A stretch of 28,521 bases of DNA from HyVt-337 sp964428895. GTDB taxonomy: Bacteria; Planctomycetota; Phycisphaerae; SM23-33. Both the position numbers and the translations under genes were made by a program. The notes below the pieces were generated by a model. The model worked only from the letters and a program-made list of their open reading frames with translations. It had not been told where the DNA came from and ran no database searches. Positions 15,416-24,094 of the stretch are shown here, piece by piece; position 1 is the stretch's first letter, and every line of letters begins with the position of its first letter. Location of the stretch: positions 1 to 28,521 of the forward strand of contig CAYRZU010000047.1 in the NCBI GenBank assembly GCA_964428895.1. The letters are read 5' to 3'.

Positions 15416-15961
15416 ATGACTTCCGGAAATCGAATCGCAACGATCCTGCTGATCCTGGCCGCCGCCTTCGCCGGTGGCGCCACGTCCCACTGGCTGCTCA
15501 GCGCCGGCTCGGCCGAGGCGGCCCCCCCGGCCGGCGTGCTGAAGGTGGGTAACCCCAATTGGGTCCGCGCGCTGAAGCTGTGGCTGGTCGACGAGAACAA
15601 CGAGACCAACCGCGGCATCATGATGATCGAGGGCGGCTCGGCCCGGCTGGACCTGATGAACGGCCAGGGCGATACACGCCTGAAGCTGGAAGTCACCCAA
15701 ACCGGCCAGCCCCGCGTGTCGCTGCTAGACTCGGCCGGCAAGGAACGGGCAACCATGACACTCAACGCCGATGGCGACCCGACGGTGCGGTTGGCCGGCA
15801 CGCGCCAGAGCCAATTAAGGTTGAGCGTGGCCGACGGGCCAAGCGTGGACCTGATTGACGCGGCCGGCATTCTGCGCGGCCAGTTCGGCCTGGACGCTTC
15901 CGGCACGCCGGGACTGAAGATGTTCGATTCCTCGGGAAAACCGGCCTGGAAAGCTCCCTAG
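15416..15961 (+). CDS. Exported or anchored small beta-repeat protein, function unknown
   Basis: A 181-residue protein. Residues 1-36 form a signal peptide or uncleaved anchor (ATILLILAAAFAGGATSHWLL, then an Ala-rich end). The rest is a run of about 20-25-residue beta repeats with the pattern hydrophobic-D-x-x-G-x-x-R then L-x-L-x-x-x-G-x-P: LLDSAGKERATMTL, LIDAAGILRGQFGL and MFDSSGKPAW are successive copies. This suggests a small beta-solenoid or beta-prism outside the cytoplasm. No catalytic motif is seen. The start has AGAGGAG at 15402-15408. It is divergent from the GT87 gene and 188 bp upstream of the histidine kinase. It may belong to neither; any link to the secretion cluster is positional only. 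Confidence 0.75.
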   Translation: MTSGNRIATILLILAAAFAGGATSHWLLSAGSAEAAPPAGVLKVGNPNWVRALKLWLVDENNETNRGIMMIEGGSARLDLMNGQGDTRLKLEVTQTGQPRVSLLDSAGKERATMTLNADGDPTVRLAGTRQSQLRLSVADGPSVDLIDAAGILRGQFGLDASGTPGLKMFDSSGKPAWKAP

Positions 15962-16030
15962 GGCCATTTCCGGCGACTTCCTGCGAAGATTCCGGCGAGC
16001 CCAAGGACGGGCACGCCGTAACCACTTCTA

Positions 16031-16044
16031 AGAACATCCGTTCT
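16031..16044. promoter_or_regulatory. Inverted repeat AGAAC-N4-GTTCT upstream of the histidine kinase
   Basis: AGAAC (16031-16035) and GTTCT (16040-16044) form a perfect 14-base dyad, 106 bp before the kinase start. The core GAAC-N4-GTTC equals the LexA box core of Gram-positive bacteria. The LexA site of planctomycetes is not something I can assert, so this is only a candidate regulator site. Confidence 0.3.
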
Positions 16045-16149
16045 GGCGATTTTACACCCCACAATCCCTTCGGTCGGCCCTCAAGTGCCGCCCTCAGAAG
16101 CCGATAACTCTATGGAGAGGCCATCGAAAGCCTTCTGGAGGGATGTGAT

Positions 16150-17991
16150 ATGCCCGATCAATTTCCTGCGCGCCAAGACAGGCGGCGCCCGGGCGACTTC
16201 TTGCGCGGCAAGATGTCGCTGGCGTCGGTGGGAGCTCTTGTGGCGGCGATCTTCTTTGCGTCGATAGGTCTGACCACCTGGTGGGCCATCGGCAGCCAAG
16301 GCCGTTCCATTAGGGAGGGCCGCGTTGAGCAGGTCACCGGCATCGGCCACGTGTTGGCCCAGACCGTCGAGATCATGCTGGCCAACAACGAGCTCTCGGC
16401 GGTTCGGCGAGTCGTGTCGGAGACCGCCCAGACCTACGATCTGCAGCGATGCCGTATCTCCCTGCCGAACGGGCAGATCGTGGCCGACTCCGATCCCAAG
16501 CAGATCACGCTGACGCAGTTGCCGGCGACTTGGCCCGGGGTCGCGACCGAAACCGAAGCCGAGACCTCCAGAGACGGCGTCCGGCAAGTGGGCCACTTAC
16601 ACGTGCCTGGGCGCGGCGAGGCCTCGCTGGAGATCATGGCCGGGGTGGCGCCGGGGGCCGCGGCATTCCGGCCGCTGCAGACCAAGATCGGCATCATCAG
16701 CATCGGCACGCTGGTGGCGTTGCTGCTATTGCACCGTTCGATGCGTCTGCGGGTCCGGGCGATTTGTGCCGTCCGCGACGCCCTGCTGGACCACGAGACC
16801 GGCGACGGGTGCCTGTCGGCCTTGGAGGTCAACCCCGATTGGGGCCGCGAGGCCCAGGCCTGGAACAGCCTGATTCGCACGACCAAGGACCAGCGCGAGC
16901 AGTTGGCCCTGCGAATCGCCAACGACGCCATGGGCGGATCGGCCGACGAAAGCAAGGACCTCCAGGCCGCCTGCAATATGTTGCTACAGGGGCTGATCCT
17001 GGTGGAAAGGGACCTGACGGCCAAGTACGTCAACGGCGCCGCGGCGGTGTTGCTGCAGACCGATCGTGAAGCCCTGACCGGCGCCGAGATCGCCTCGGTC
17101 GTTCCGGATCCGGCCGTGCTGGCCGCCGTTCGCGAGGCCACCGAGCACCCCACACGGCGACGGAAAATCGTGGAGGTCGAACTGGGCGAGGGGCCCACCG
17201 CCAGCATTCTGCGGTTCATCGTTCGCCCAGTCCGGCGAGACGACCCCGGCGTGGCCATGATGGTCATCGAGGACATCACGCAACAGCGCGTGGCGGAGCG
17301 GTCGCGCGGCGCGTTCATCGCCAACGCCACCCACGAACTGCGGAATCCCCTGACCAACATCCGCCTTTACACCGAAACCGCCATGGACAACACCGTCGAG
17401 GGCGAGACCGAGCAGGCCCAGTGCCTCAATGTGATCAACCAGGAAACCCACCGCCTGGAGCGGATGGTGACCGACATTCTTTCGGTCGCACAAATCGAGG
17501 CCGGCACGCTGAAGCTCAAGACCGACGACGTCTCGCTAGGGCGTTTGTTCGACGATCTCAAAGCCGACTACGCCCTGCAGGCCCAAGAGAAGAATGTGGA
17601 CCTGGTCTTCGGCCTGCCGGCCAAGCTGCCGACCATCCAGGCCGACCGCGACAAGCTCATGGTGGGCCTGCACAACCTGATCGGCAACGCCCTGAAGTAC
17701 ACGCCCGAGAACGGCTCGGTCACCGTCGCAGTGACGGCCGAGAACGACCAACTGGTGGTAGAGGTCACCGATACCGGCATCGGCATCGACGAGGCCGACG
17801 CGGCGCAGGTCTTCGAGAAGTTCTATCGGGCCCGCGACAAGCGCCTAACCGGCATCCCCGGATCGGGGCTGGGACTGGCGATCGCCCGCGAAGTCATCCG
17901 CCTCCACGGCGGCGACATCACCTTGCGATCCGAAATCGACAAGGGCAGCACGTTTATGCTGGAACTGCCCATCCACCAGGAGGCGGCCTAG
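16150..17991 (+). CDS. Membrane-bound sensor histidine kinase (PAS, HisKA, HATPase)
   Basis: A 613-residue PhoR-like kinase. TM1 is at 23-48, TM2 at about 180-195, with an extracytoplasmic sensor region of about 130 residues between. A cytoplasmic PAS-like domain covers about 271-375. The HisKA helix has phosphoacceptor His395 in FIANATHELRNPLTNI. The ATPase domain has the N box (Asn513 in NLIGNALKYTPENG), G1 box (Asp541 in VTDTGIGID), F box (FEKFYRA) and G2 box (GSGLGLAIA, from residue 571). All catalytic elements are intact. GGAGGG at 16137-16142 supports ATG 16150. It is the first gene of the secretion/pilus cluster: the STAS gene begins one base after its stop. No response regulator gene is adjacent in the same direction; the receiver gene at the right edge of the window is 10 kb away on the other strand. 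Confidence 0.9.
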   Translation: MPDQFPARQDRRRPGDFLRGKMSLASVGALVAAIFFASIGLTTWWAIGSQGRSIREGRVEQVTGIGHVLAQTVEIMLANNELSAVRRVVSETAQTYDLQRCRISLPNGQIVADSDPKQITLTQLPATWPGVATETEAETSRDGVRQVGHLHVPGRGEASLEIMAGVAPGAAAFRPLQTKIGIISIGTLVALLLLHRSMRLRVRAICAVRDALLDHETGDGCLSALEVNPDWGREAQAWNSLIRTTKDQREQLALRIANDAMGGSADESKDLQAACNMLLQGLILVERDLTAKYVNGAAAVLLQTDREALTGAEIASVVPDPAVLAAVREATEHPTRRRKIVEVELGEGPTASILRFIVRPVRRDDPGVAMMVIEDITQQRVAERSRGAFIANATHELRNPLTNIRLYTETAMDNTVEGETEQAQCLNVINQETHRLERMVTDILSVAQIEAGTLKLKTDDVSLGRLFDDLKADYALQAQEKNVDLVFGLPAKLPTIQADRDKLMVGLHNLIGNALKYTPENGSVTVAVTAENDQLVVEVTDTGIGIDEADAAQVFEKFYRARDKRLTGIPGSGLGLAIAREVIRLHGGDITLRSEIDKGSTFMLELPIHQEAA

Positions 17992-17992
17992 C

Positions 17993-18328
17993 GTGATGCT
18001 TCAGGAACAACTTTCAGGGGCCGTAACGGTCTTGCGGCCGGAAGGCCCGCTGGCCGGGGACGACGCGGTCGGACTCAAGACCCGCGCCCTGGAGCTGATG
18101 ACCGACGCCCGCGGGCGATATGTCATCGACACCTCGGCCGTCCCTTACGTCGACAGCCGCGGGCTGGAAGTGCTGGTGGAGGTCAACGAGGCCATGTTCG
18201 AGACCGGCCACGTGCTGAAACTGTGCGGCACGAACGAAACGGTCCGGCAGGCCATGGAACTGACGGACCTGGCCGAAACCTTTGAGTTTTTCGCCGACGT
18301 CCCCAACGCCGTCAGGAGTTTTCTGTGA
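17993..18328 (+). CDS. STAS-domain protein (anti-sigma-factor-antagonist-like) lacking the phosphorylatable Ser
   Basis: A 111-residue single STAS domain: VTVLRPEGPLAGDD, then ARGRYVIDTSAVPYVDSRGL, then VLKLCGTNETVRQAMELTDL. In SpoIIAA-like proteins the loop reads D-S-S-G and the second Ser is phosphorylated by a partner kinase. Here the loop is Asp54-Ser55-Arg56-Gly57, so Arg takes that place; Ser55 alone remains. It may therefore act as a constitutive binding module. It lies between the histidine kinase (1 base gap) and the GspE/PilB ATPase, whose GTG start overlaps its TGA stop. AGGAGG at 17978-17983 is 9 bases before GTG 17993 and 12 before ATG 17996; both are possible starts. The context suggests a link between sensing and the assembly motor. 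Confidence 0.85.
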   Translation: MMLQEQLSGAVTVLRPEGPLAGDDAVGLKTRALELMTDARGRYVIDTSAVPYVDSRGLEVLVEVNEAMFETGHVLKLCGTNETVRQAMELTDLAETFEFFADVPNAVRSFL

Positions 18329-20079
18329 GCGACGACCTGACCAAGCCGCGCCTGGGAGAGGCGTTGGTCGAGCAAGGCCTGCTGGATCAGCAGCAGCTCG
18401 ACAGCGCCCTGGCCGAGCAGCGGACGACGGGCATCAAACTGGGGGAGATTCTCGCCGCCCAGAGCGTCCTCCGCCCGGGGGTGCTGGTCCGCGCCCTGGC
18501 CGACCAGCTCGGCGTCAAGGGCTGTCAGCTTCGTCACGGCCTGATCGACCCGCAACTGTTGGACCTAATCGGTGAGGAAGAGGCCGACCGACTCAAAGCC
18601 CTGCCGATGTTCAAGGTCCACGAGACGCTGACCGTCGCGATGGCCGAGCCGCAGAGCCTGCCCAAGATCGACCGTCTCCGCCAGCTGACCGGCTGCAAGA
18701 TCAACCCCGTGTTGGCGCTGGAATCCAACATCGGCGAGTTCGTCAAGAAGTACGCCGGCGGCGATATTGACGTCGACGCGTTCCTGGCCTCGCTCGGTGA
18801 ATCGGACGTGGAGGTCGTCGACAGCGAACCGGTCGACGAAGGCCCGGTCACTGACCTGGACAACATGGTCGCCGGCAGCCCGGTGGTCAACCTGGTCAAC
18901 GTGGCGGTGCTGACGGCCATCCGCGACCGGGCCAGCGACATCCACATCGAGCCCTGCAAGCAGAGCACGCGTATTCGCTACCGCATCGACGGCGCCCTGC
19001 GCGACCTGATGAAACCCCCCGGCGGCATGCACGCGGCGATTGTGTCGCGCGTGAAGGTCATCGGCAAAATGAACATCGCCGAGAAGCGCACCCCCCAGGA
19101 GGGGCGCGTCCGTATCGTGGCCGAAGGTCGCGAGATCGACCTGCGCGTCTCAAGCATGCCCACGCTGCTGGGCGAGAAGCTGGTGATCCGTATTCTCGAC
19201 AAGGAGAACCTCCACGTGCAGTTGGAGGATCTGGGCTTCCGCGCCGAGGCGCTGGAAGGCTTCCAGGCCATGCTCCATCAGCCACACGGGCTGGTGCTGG
19301 TCACGGGCCCCACCGGCAGCGGCAAGACCACCACGCTGTACTCAGGCCTCAGTCTGCTCCGCAGCCCGGAACTGAACATTGTGACGGTTGAAGACCCCGT
19401 CGAATACCAGCTCGACCTGGTCAACCAGGTGCAGGTCCAACAGGCCATCGGCATGGGCTTCGCCCGGGTTCTGCGGAGCATGTTGCGTCAGGACCCGGAC
19501 GTGATCATGGTCGGCGAAATCCGCGACGAGGAGACCGCCCGCGTGGCCGTCCAGGCCGCCCTAACCGGCCACCTGGTGCTGGCAACGTTGCATACCAACG
19601 ACGCCCCCGGCGCCGTCGCCCGATTGCTGGACATGGGCATCGAGCCGTACCTGTTGGCCAGCGCCCTTCGGGGCGCGGTCGCCCAGCGGCTGGCCCGAAC
19701 CGTCTGCAGCCATTGCGCCACGAAGTACTACCCCTCGGAGGACGCCCTGGCCGACGCAGGCCTGACCGGCCAGACCCAGTATGTCTTCCGCCAGGGCGCC
19801 GGCTGCGAGCGTTGCCACAACTCCGGGTACTTCGGCCGAACCGGCATCTACGAAGTGCTGACCGTGACACCCCGTTTGCGAAAGATGATCCACCAGGGCG
19901 CCGCCACGCACGACCTGCGCCAACGCATGCAGACCGACGGCGGCCTGACCCTGCGCGAAGAGGCGGTGCAAGTGGCCCTGAAGGGCCAGACCACGCTGGA
20001 AGAGGCCCTGGCGATTTCCGCCGGCGAGTCCGACGACATCATCGACACCCCCGAGCATGAGGAGCCCCAGGCCGCATGA
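18325..20079 (+). CDS. GspE/PilB-type assembly ATPase
   Basis: A 584-residue cytoplasmic motor ATPase of type II secretion/type IV pilus systems. An MshEN-like N-terminal domain spans about 8-150 (LGEALVEQGLLDQQQLDSAL); in relatives this fold can bind c-di-GMP. The ATPase core has Walker A GPTGSGKTT (328-336), the Asp box TVEDPVEY (354-361), Walker B with Glu398 (VIMVGEIRDEE) and the His box GHLVLATLHTND (415-426). A zinc site is present as Cys461-x2-Cys464 and Cys494-x2-Cys497, as expected for an extension ATPase of the GspE/PilB branch and not for the retraction ATPase PilT. GTG 18325 overlaps the STAS stop (GTGA) and follows AGGAG at 18313-18317. Its own stop overlaps the next start (ATGA). 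Confidence 0.95.
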   Translation: MSDDLTKPRLGEALVEQGLLDQQQLDSALAEQRTTGIKLGEILAAQSVLRPGVLVRALADQLGVKGCQLRHGLIDPQLLDLIGEEEADRLKALPMFKVHETLTVAMAEPQSLPKIDRLRQLTGCKINPVLALESNIGEFVKKYAGGDIDVDAFLASLGESDVEVVDSEPVDEGPVTDLDNMVAGSPVVNLVNVAVLTAIRDRASDIHIEPCKQSTRIRYRIDGALRDLMKPPGGMHAAIVSRVKVIGKMNIAEKRTPQEGRVRIVAEGREIDLRVSSMPTLLGEKLVIRILDKENLHVQLEDLGFRAEALEGFQAMLHQPHGLVLVTGPTGSGKTTTLYSGLSLLRSPELNIVTVEDPVEYQLDLVNQVQVQQAIGMGFARVLRSMLRQDPDVIMVGEIRDEETARVAVQAALTGHLVLATLHTNDAPGAVARLLDMGIEPYLLASALRGAVAQRLARTVCSHCATKYYPSEDALADAGLTGQTQYVFRQGAGCERCHNSGYFGRTGIYEVLTVTPRLRKMIHQGAATHDLRQRMQTDGGLTLREEAVQVALKGQTTLEEALAISAGESDDIIDTPEHEEPQAA

Positions 20080-21305
20080 AGCTGGACTATGTCGCCTACG
20101 ACCGCAACGGCCGGGAAATGACGGCCACCATCGACGCCGCCAACGTCGCCGAGGCGACCGCCGCGCTGCGCCGCAAGGGGCTGTACGTCTCGAAGATCAC
20201 CGGTGACGAGGCGCCCGTCGACGCGCCGACCCCGGCTACCGCTGGCGAGCCCGTCAAGATCAAGGGCGGCGCCAAGCGGATGCGGCTCCTGGCGTCCTTC
20301 ATGCGGCAGCTCCACGTATTGGTTGCCTGCGATACGCCCATCGTGGAAGGCCTGGGCGCCCTGGAACGCCAGACTCGCGACGAAGGCTGGAAGCACATGC
20401 TGGGCGACGTTCGCAGGCGGGTCGAGGAAGGCGCCTCCCTCTCGCAGGCCATGGAAGCCTACCCGATCGTCTTCGACGCCGTCACCCGAAGCCTGATCGC
20501 CGCCGGCGAATCCTCCGGCGACATGCCCGCCATGCTCAACTGGCTGGCCGAAACCACCCAGAAGCAGCTTCGCGTCCGCAACACCGTTCGCGGCTCGCTG
20601 CTGTACCCGTGTCTACTGCTGGGGGTCACCCTGGGCGTGCTGGCGTTGGTGCTGCTATTCGTGATTCCCCGGTTCGACCAACTGTTCAAGACCTTGGACG
20701 TTCCCCTGCCGCCGACGACGGCCATCCTGATCGGCCTGAGCGCGTGGCTACGCGCGTACTGGTGGGCGATCCTGATTGCAATGGGCCTGGGCGCAGTGGG
20801 GCTGAAACTCTACCTGGCCCGTCCCGCGGGGCTGCGAGCGTGGCACACCCTCGTGCTGCGACTGCCCAAGCTTGGACAACTGACGCGAGACTTCACTACC
20901 GCCCGAATCGCCCGGCTGCTGGGCGGTCTGATGGAAGGCCACGTGCCGGTGCTGGACGCCCTGACCCTGACCAGCCAGTCCGTCCGCAACTGCCACTACG
21001 CCGACCTGATCGACCGGGCCCACACCGCGGTAGGACAAGGCGAGCCGCTCAGCTCGGCCTTCCGCGATACGGACCTGATCAGCCCGTCGGTCTGCGAGGC
21101 GATGCACAACGGCGAGCAGAACGGGCAGATTGGCCCGTTGCTGCTAAACCTGGCGGACTTTCTCGACGATGACAATGAAACCGTGCTGCGCAGCCTGACC
21201 AGTATCCTGGAACCGGTGATTCTACTGGGGATGGGGTTGTTGGTCGGCACGGTCGCGCTGGGCATGTTCATGCCCTTGTTTGACCTGACCAGCATGACAC
21301 AGTAA
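20076..21305 (+). CDS. GspF/PilC-type inner-membrane platform protein
   Basis: A 409-residue polytopic protein, normal length for the family. It begins MKLDYVAYDRNGREMTATID, the standard GspF opening, and has two homologous T2SSF domains at about 70-195 (FMRQLHVLVACDTPIVEGL; RRVEEGASLSQAM; LIAAGESSGDMPAML) and 270-400 (ARIARLLGGLMEGHVPVLDAL; NGEQNGQIGPLL). Three membrane helices lie near 173-198, 227-248 and 376-402. It couples the ATPase to pseudopilin assembly in the inner membrane. ATG 20076 overlaps the ATPase stop by four bases, so the two are translationally coupled. Confidence 0.94.
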   Translation: MKLDYVAYDRNGREMTATIDAANVAEATAALRRKGLYVSKITGDEAPVDAPTPATAGEPVKIKGGAKRMRLLASFMRQLHVLVACDTPIVEGLGALERQTRDEGWKHMLGDVRRRVEEGASLSQAMEAYPIVFDAVTRSLIAAGESSGDMPAMLNWLAETTQKQLRVRNTVRGSLLYPCLLLGVTLGVLALVLLFVIPRFDQLFKTLDVPLPPTTAILIGLSAWLRAYWWAILIAMGLGAVGLKLYLARPAGLRAWHTLVLRLPKLGQLTRDFTTARIARLLGGLMEGHVPVLDALTLTSQSVRNCHYADLIDRAHTAVGQGEPLSSAFRDTDLISPSVCEAMHNGEQNGQIGPLLLNLADFLDDDNETVLRSLTSILEPVILLGMGLLVGTVALGMFMPLFDLTSMTQ

Positions 21306-21313
21306 GGATCCCG

Positions 21314-22330
21314 ATGCGCTTCGGCCCGAGACAATCTCCGATCGGCATCAGCTTCGACGGGCCTTTCGTCCGCGCCGCTCAGCTTGTGTGGACGAAAAGC
21401 GCCTGGCGGATCGGCGCCGCCACGCAGATTCCCGGCGCGTCGGCTGACGACCTGGCCGGGCCGGGCCGATTCGGCGAGATCAAGGACGTGCTGACCCGCC
21501 AGGGCTTCCTGGGCCGCCGCCTGGTGGTCGGCCTGAAGACCCAACAGATGCTGACGGCCGTGCTGGACGTGCCGCCACGCTCGTCCGGAGCGCCGGTCGA
21601 CGACATCGCCCGTGCGGAATTGGCGGGCATGCACGGCCAAGACCCCGACGCCATCGAGGCCGTCTGTTGGGATCTGCCCTCCTCCGGCAACGGTCCCGGC
21701 GCTTCCCAAGCCATGGCGATGGCCTGCCCGCACGCGGTGGCCGAGCCGCTGCTGGCAAGCTTTGAGGCCGTCGGCTTCGACGTGGTCGCCTTGGACAGTG
21801 AACTACAGGCCCGCGTCCGAGCCAGCCACGACCGCCTGGCCCCCGACGGGGTCACGGTTCTGCTCGAACTGGGATGGGGCGCCGCCGACCTGTGCATGAC
21901 CTTCTGCGGCAACGTGGTCTACCATCGGTCGATGGACGAGTTCGGGATCGGCTCGAAGGTCCAGGAACTGGCCCGCACGCTCGGCCTGACGTTGGAGACG
22001 CTGGACTACGCGTTATCGGGCTCGGCGGCATCCAACGGCGCCGGACATGGTCCGGCCGCCCTGCTGGAGACGATCGAGACCATGCTGGAAGGCTACTGGT
22101 CCCACGTAGCCGCAGAGCTGCACACGCCCCTGAATTACGTCCGTCGCCAGTACCCCGACGCCCCACTCTCACAGATGCTGCTGACCGGCTACGGCGCGTC
22201 GGCCGTCGGCGCCGCCCAGCGGTTTAGCGAATACCTTAACCTACCGGCCGACGTCGCTGCGGCCGACACGGCCGGCCCGGCCCTAGCGGCTGCGGTGGGC
22301 CTGGCCCGATTCGGCCTGGACGCTTCGTGA
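21314..22330 (+). CDS. PilM/GspL-cyto-like actin-fold assembly protein
   Basis: A 338-residue cytoplasmic protein of the PilM type. It has the ASKHA layout: an N-terminal phosphate-loop region (IGISFDGPFVRAAQL), a second one VLLELGWGAADLCMTF, and the adenosine-loop region MLLTGYGASAVGA. The segment DDIARAELAGMHG resembles the PilM part that precedes the second half of the fold. PilM binds the N-terminus of PilN in pilus machines and plays the role of the cytoplasmic part of GspL in secretion systems. The gene is 8 bases after GspF and its TGA overlaps the start of the PilN-like gene. Sequence is divergent, so PilM is assigned by fold features and position together. Confidence 0.8.
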   Translation: MRFGPRQSPIGISFDGPFVRAAQLVWTKSAWRIGAATQIPGASADDLAGPGRFGEIKDVLTRQGFLGRRLVVGLKTQQMLTAVLDVPPRSSGAPVDDIARAELAGMHGQDPDAIEAVCWDLPSSGNGPGASQAMAMACPHAVAEPLLASFEAVGFDVVALDSELQARVRASHDRLAPDGVTVLLELGWGAADLCMTFCGNVVYHRSMDEFGIGSKVQELARTLGLTLETLDYALSGSAASNGAGHGPAALLETIETMLEGYWSHVAAELHTPLNYVRRQYPDAPLSQMLLTGYGASAVGAAQRFSEYLNLPADVAAADTAGPALAAAVGLARFGLDAS

Positions 22331-22947
22331 TGATCAACGCCAACTTCATCCCCGCTTACCGCCTGGCGGCCCGCGAAGACCGGCACCGCCGACGGGTGTG
22401 GACCGGCGGCTGCATCAGCTACGCCGGAGCCCTGACGGCCGCGGCGGTGTTGGCGTTTCTCCTGTTCCATCAGGACCTCGGCGCGCTGGAGGCCCAGGCG
22501 CAGGCCGCCGACGCGCAGCTCGGGCAGACGCGCGCGTCGACCCAACGGGTCAGCAGTCGCATCGGCCCGACCGAATCGGCCCTTCAGGCTAACCAGGTGG
22601 TCCTGTCCGAGCCCGACTGGAGCATTCTGCTGGCGGCCGTCGCCGAAAGCCTCAACGACGAGACGTTCTTGTCTCGCGTCCAACTCGAACCGGTCGTCAC
22701 CAAGGCCGCCTCCCCGCAAGCGGGCCAACCGGTCGCCGAGCCGACTCGGACGCCGTGCCTGGTGAAACTATCGGGGTATGGCAGGTCGCAGGCGTCGGTG
22801 GCGCGGTTCGTGGCGTCCCTGGAGGCGGTGGGCCTGTTCGATTCCGTCAAGGTCGTCCACACCAAGCGCCAGGATCTACTGAACACCGATGCTGTCGCTT
22901 TCGAACTGTTCGGCCGATTGGTGGCCGGGCGGGAGGCCACGCCATGA
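22327..22947 (+). CDS. PilN-like inner-membrane assembly protein
   Basis: A 206-residue bitopic protein. The first six residues, MMINAN, with F-x-P-x-x-Y following resemble the PilM-binding N-terminus of PilN (consensus xINLLPxR). A basic stretch (REDRHRRRVW) precedes one TM helix at about 28-46. An Ala/Gln-rich coiled coil follows (about 48-80) and then a ferredoxin-like periplasmic domain with LLAAVAESLNDETFLSRVQL and LSGYGRSQASVARFVASLE, as in PilN and GspL. Start GTG 22327 gives a 4-base GTGA overlap with PilM; ATG 22330 is the alternative and gives TGATG. The stop overlaps the PilO-like start. Confidence 0.8.
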   Translation: MMINANFIPAYRLAAREDRHRRRVWTGGCISYAGALTAAAVLAFLLFHQDLGALEAQAQAADAQLGQTRASTQRVSSRIGPTESALQANQVVLSEPDWSILLAAVAESLNDETFLSRVQLEPVVTKAASPQAGQPVAEPTRTPCLVKLSGYGRSQASVARFVASLEAVGLFDSVKVVHTKRQDLLNTDAVAFELFGRLVAGREATP

Positions 22948-23483
22948 CCGGCCAATCCGCCACCCGCGCTAGCGTAACCGGGGTCGCCGTGATGGCGGCC
23001 CTGACGGTCGCCTTCTTGGCCGGACCGGTCTGGATGCTCCTGTCCCATCGTCGCCAGACGGACGCCGCCCGGACCCACCTGCAGGCCAAGCAGGAGGAAC
23101 TCGCTCAGGCCCAGCAAACCCTGGCGGGGGTCAATCGCCAGCTGAACCGCCTGGAAGCCACGCTCGCCGACAGCCCCATTCACTTACGGCCCGCCTCGGC
23201 CATCAACACGCGGCTGGGCGAACTGTCGGATCTGGCTACCGACTGCGGCTTGCTGATCGACGAGATCAAGCCCGGGCGGACCTCCCTGGGAGAACACTAC
23301 AAGATCGTCTCGGTCTACCTGGCCGGGACGGGCACCTATCAGCAATGCGCGGTGTTCTGCCGGCGCCTGCGTGAGGCTCTGCCTGATATGGGGGCTCATT
23401 CCTTCGCCCTGGCCGCCGACATCACCAAACGGGACCAGCCGGCTACCTTCGGCTTCGATCTTCGCTGGTATGCGGCCAAGTAA
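22944..23483 (+). CDS. PilO-like inner-membrane assembly protein
   Basis: A 179-residue protein with one TM helix (about 11-33), a coiled coil (HLQAKQEELAQAQQTLAG, continuing to about residue 76) and a ferredoxin-like periplasmic domain (INTRLGELSDLATDCGLLID; VYLAGTGTYQQCAVFCRRLRE). This is the PilO/GspM layout; the partner is the PilN-like protein encoded just upstream. The real start is ATG 22944, which overlaps the previous stop (ATGA) and follows GGGAGG at 22930-22935; the open frame to the left of it is only a shadow of the PilN-like gene. Length is close to the family norm. Confidence 0.8.
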   Translation: MTGQSATRASVTGVAVMAALTVAFLAGPVWMLLSHRRQTDAARTHLQAKQEELAQAQQTLAGVNRQLNRLEATLADSPIHLRPASAINTRLGELSDLATDCGLLIDEIKPGRTSLGEHYKIVSVYLAGTGTYQQCAVFCRRLREALPDMGAHSFALAADITKRDQPATFGFDLRWYAAK

Positions 23484-23548
23484 GATATGGTGGAAAATTA
23501 GGTCCGCCATTTGCTCCCCCCCGAATTGAATCCTACGCTTCCGTTGGT

Positions 23549-24094
23549 ATGACGCTCACAAAGACACAACGGATCTACGTCGGCATCCTGGCCCTGGCCA
23601 TCGGCGCCTTCGGCGTCGACCGCCTGGTCCTGGGCGGTGGCCCGGACGAGGCCCAAGCTACTGCGCCGCATCGACCCCCGGCCCTATCGGCAGGGCCCGC
23701 CCCCACGGGCCCGACCGGCCAAGCCGGCCAGGTCCTTGGGCTTCTGGCCGCCCTCAGCGGCGAGGGCGTCGACCTCAGTAATCTCCGAAACGCCTTCCAG
23801 CCCTCCGCGGCCTGGAGCGCCGAGCTGTTCCCACCGGCCCCCGCGGCGCCGGCCACCTCGGTGTCGGTGGCCCCGGCGGCAGCCACGCCGGCCAAGTCAC
23901 AGGCGCTGATGCAGTTCGCGCAGGACCACCACGTGATGAGCATCATTCGGACCAATGGGGGCGGCTCGGCCCTAATCGACGGCCGATTGATCAACGTCGG
24001 CAATAAGCTCAACGGCTTCACGCTGATTGAGCTGACCGATACGGCGGCGATCTTCGCCTCCGACGCCGGTCGTGTTGAGCTGAAGCTCCAGTAG
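23549..24094 (+). CDS. PilP/GspC-like periplasmic connector protein
   Basis: A 181-residue protein. A single N-terminal hydrophobic helix (about 8-28) is followed by a Pro/Ala/Thr-rich linker (about 35-125) and a small beta domain at the C-terminus (ALIDGRLINVGNKLNGFTLI and DTAAIFASDAGRVELKL) that resembles the HR/PilP beta domain connecting the inner-membrane platform to the secretin in GspC, PilP and related proteins. The position after PilO supports this. It is 65 bases downstream of the PilO-like gene, with no strong RBS. PilP is usually a lipoprotein; here no lipobox Cys is present and the anchor is a TM helix, which is closer to GspC. The secretin it should contact is not encoded in this window. 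Confidence 0.7.
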   Translation: MTLTKTQRIYVGILALAIGAFGVDRLVLGGGPDEAQATAPHRPPALSAGPAPTGPTGQAGQVLGLLAALSGEGVDLSNLRNAFQPSAAWSAELFPPAPAAPATSVSVAPAAATPAKSQALMQFAQDHHVMSIIRTNGGGSALIDGRLINVGNKLNGFTLIELTDTAAIFASDAGRVELKLQ

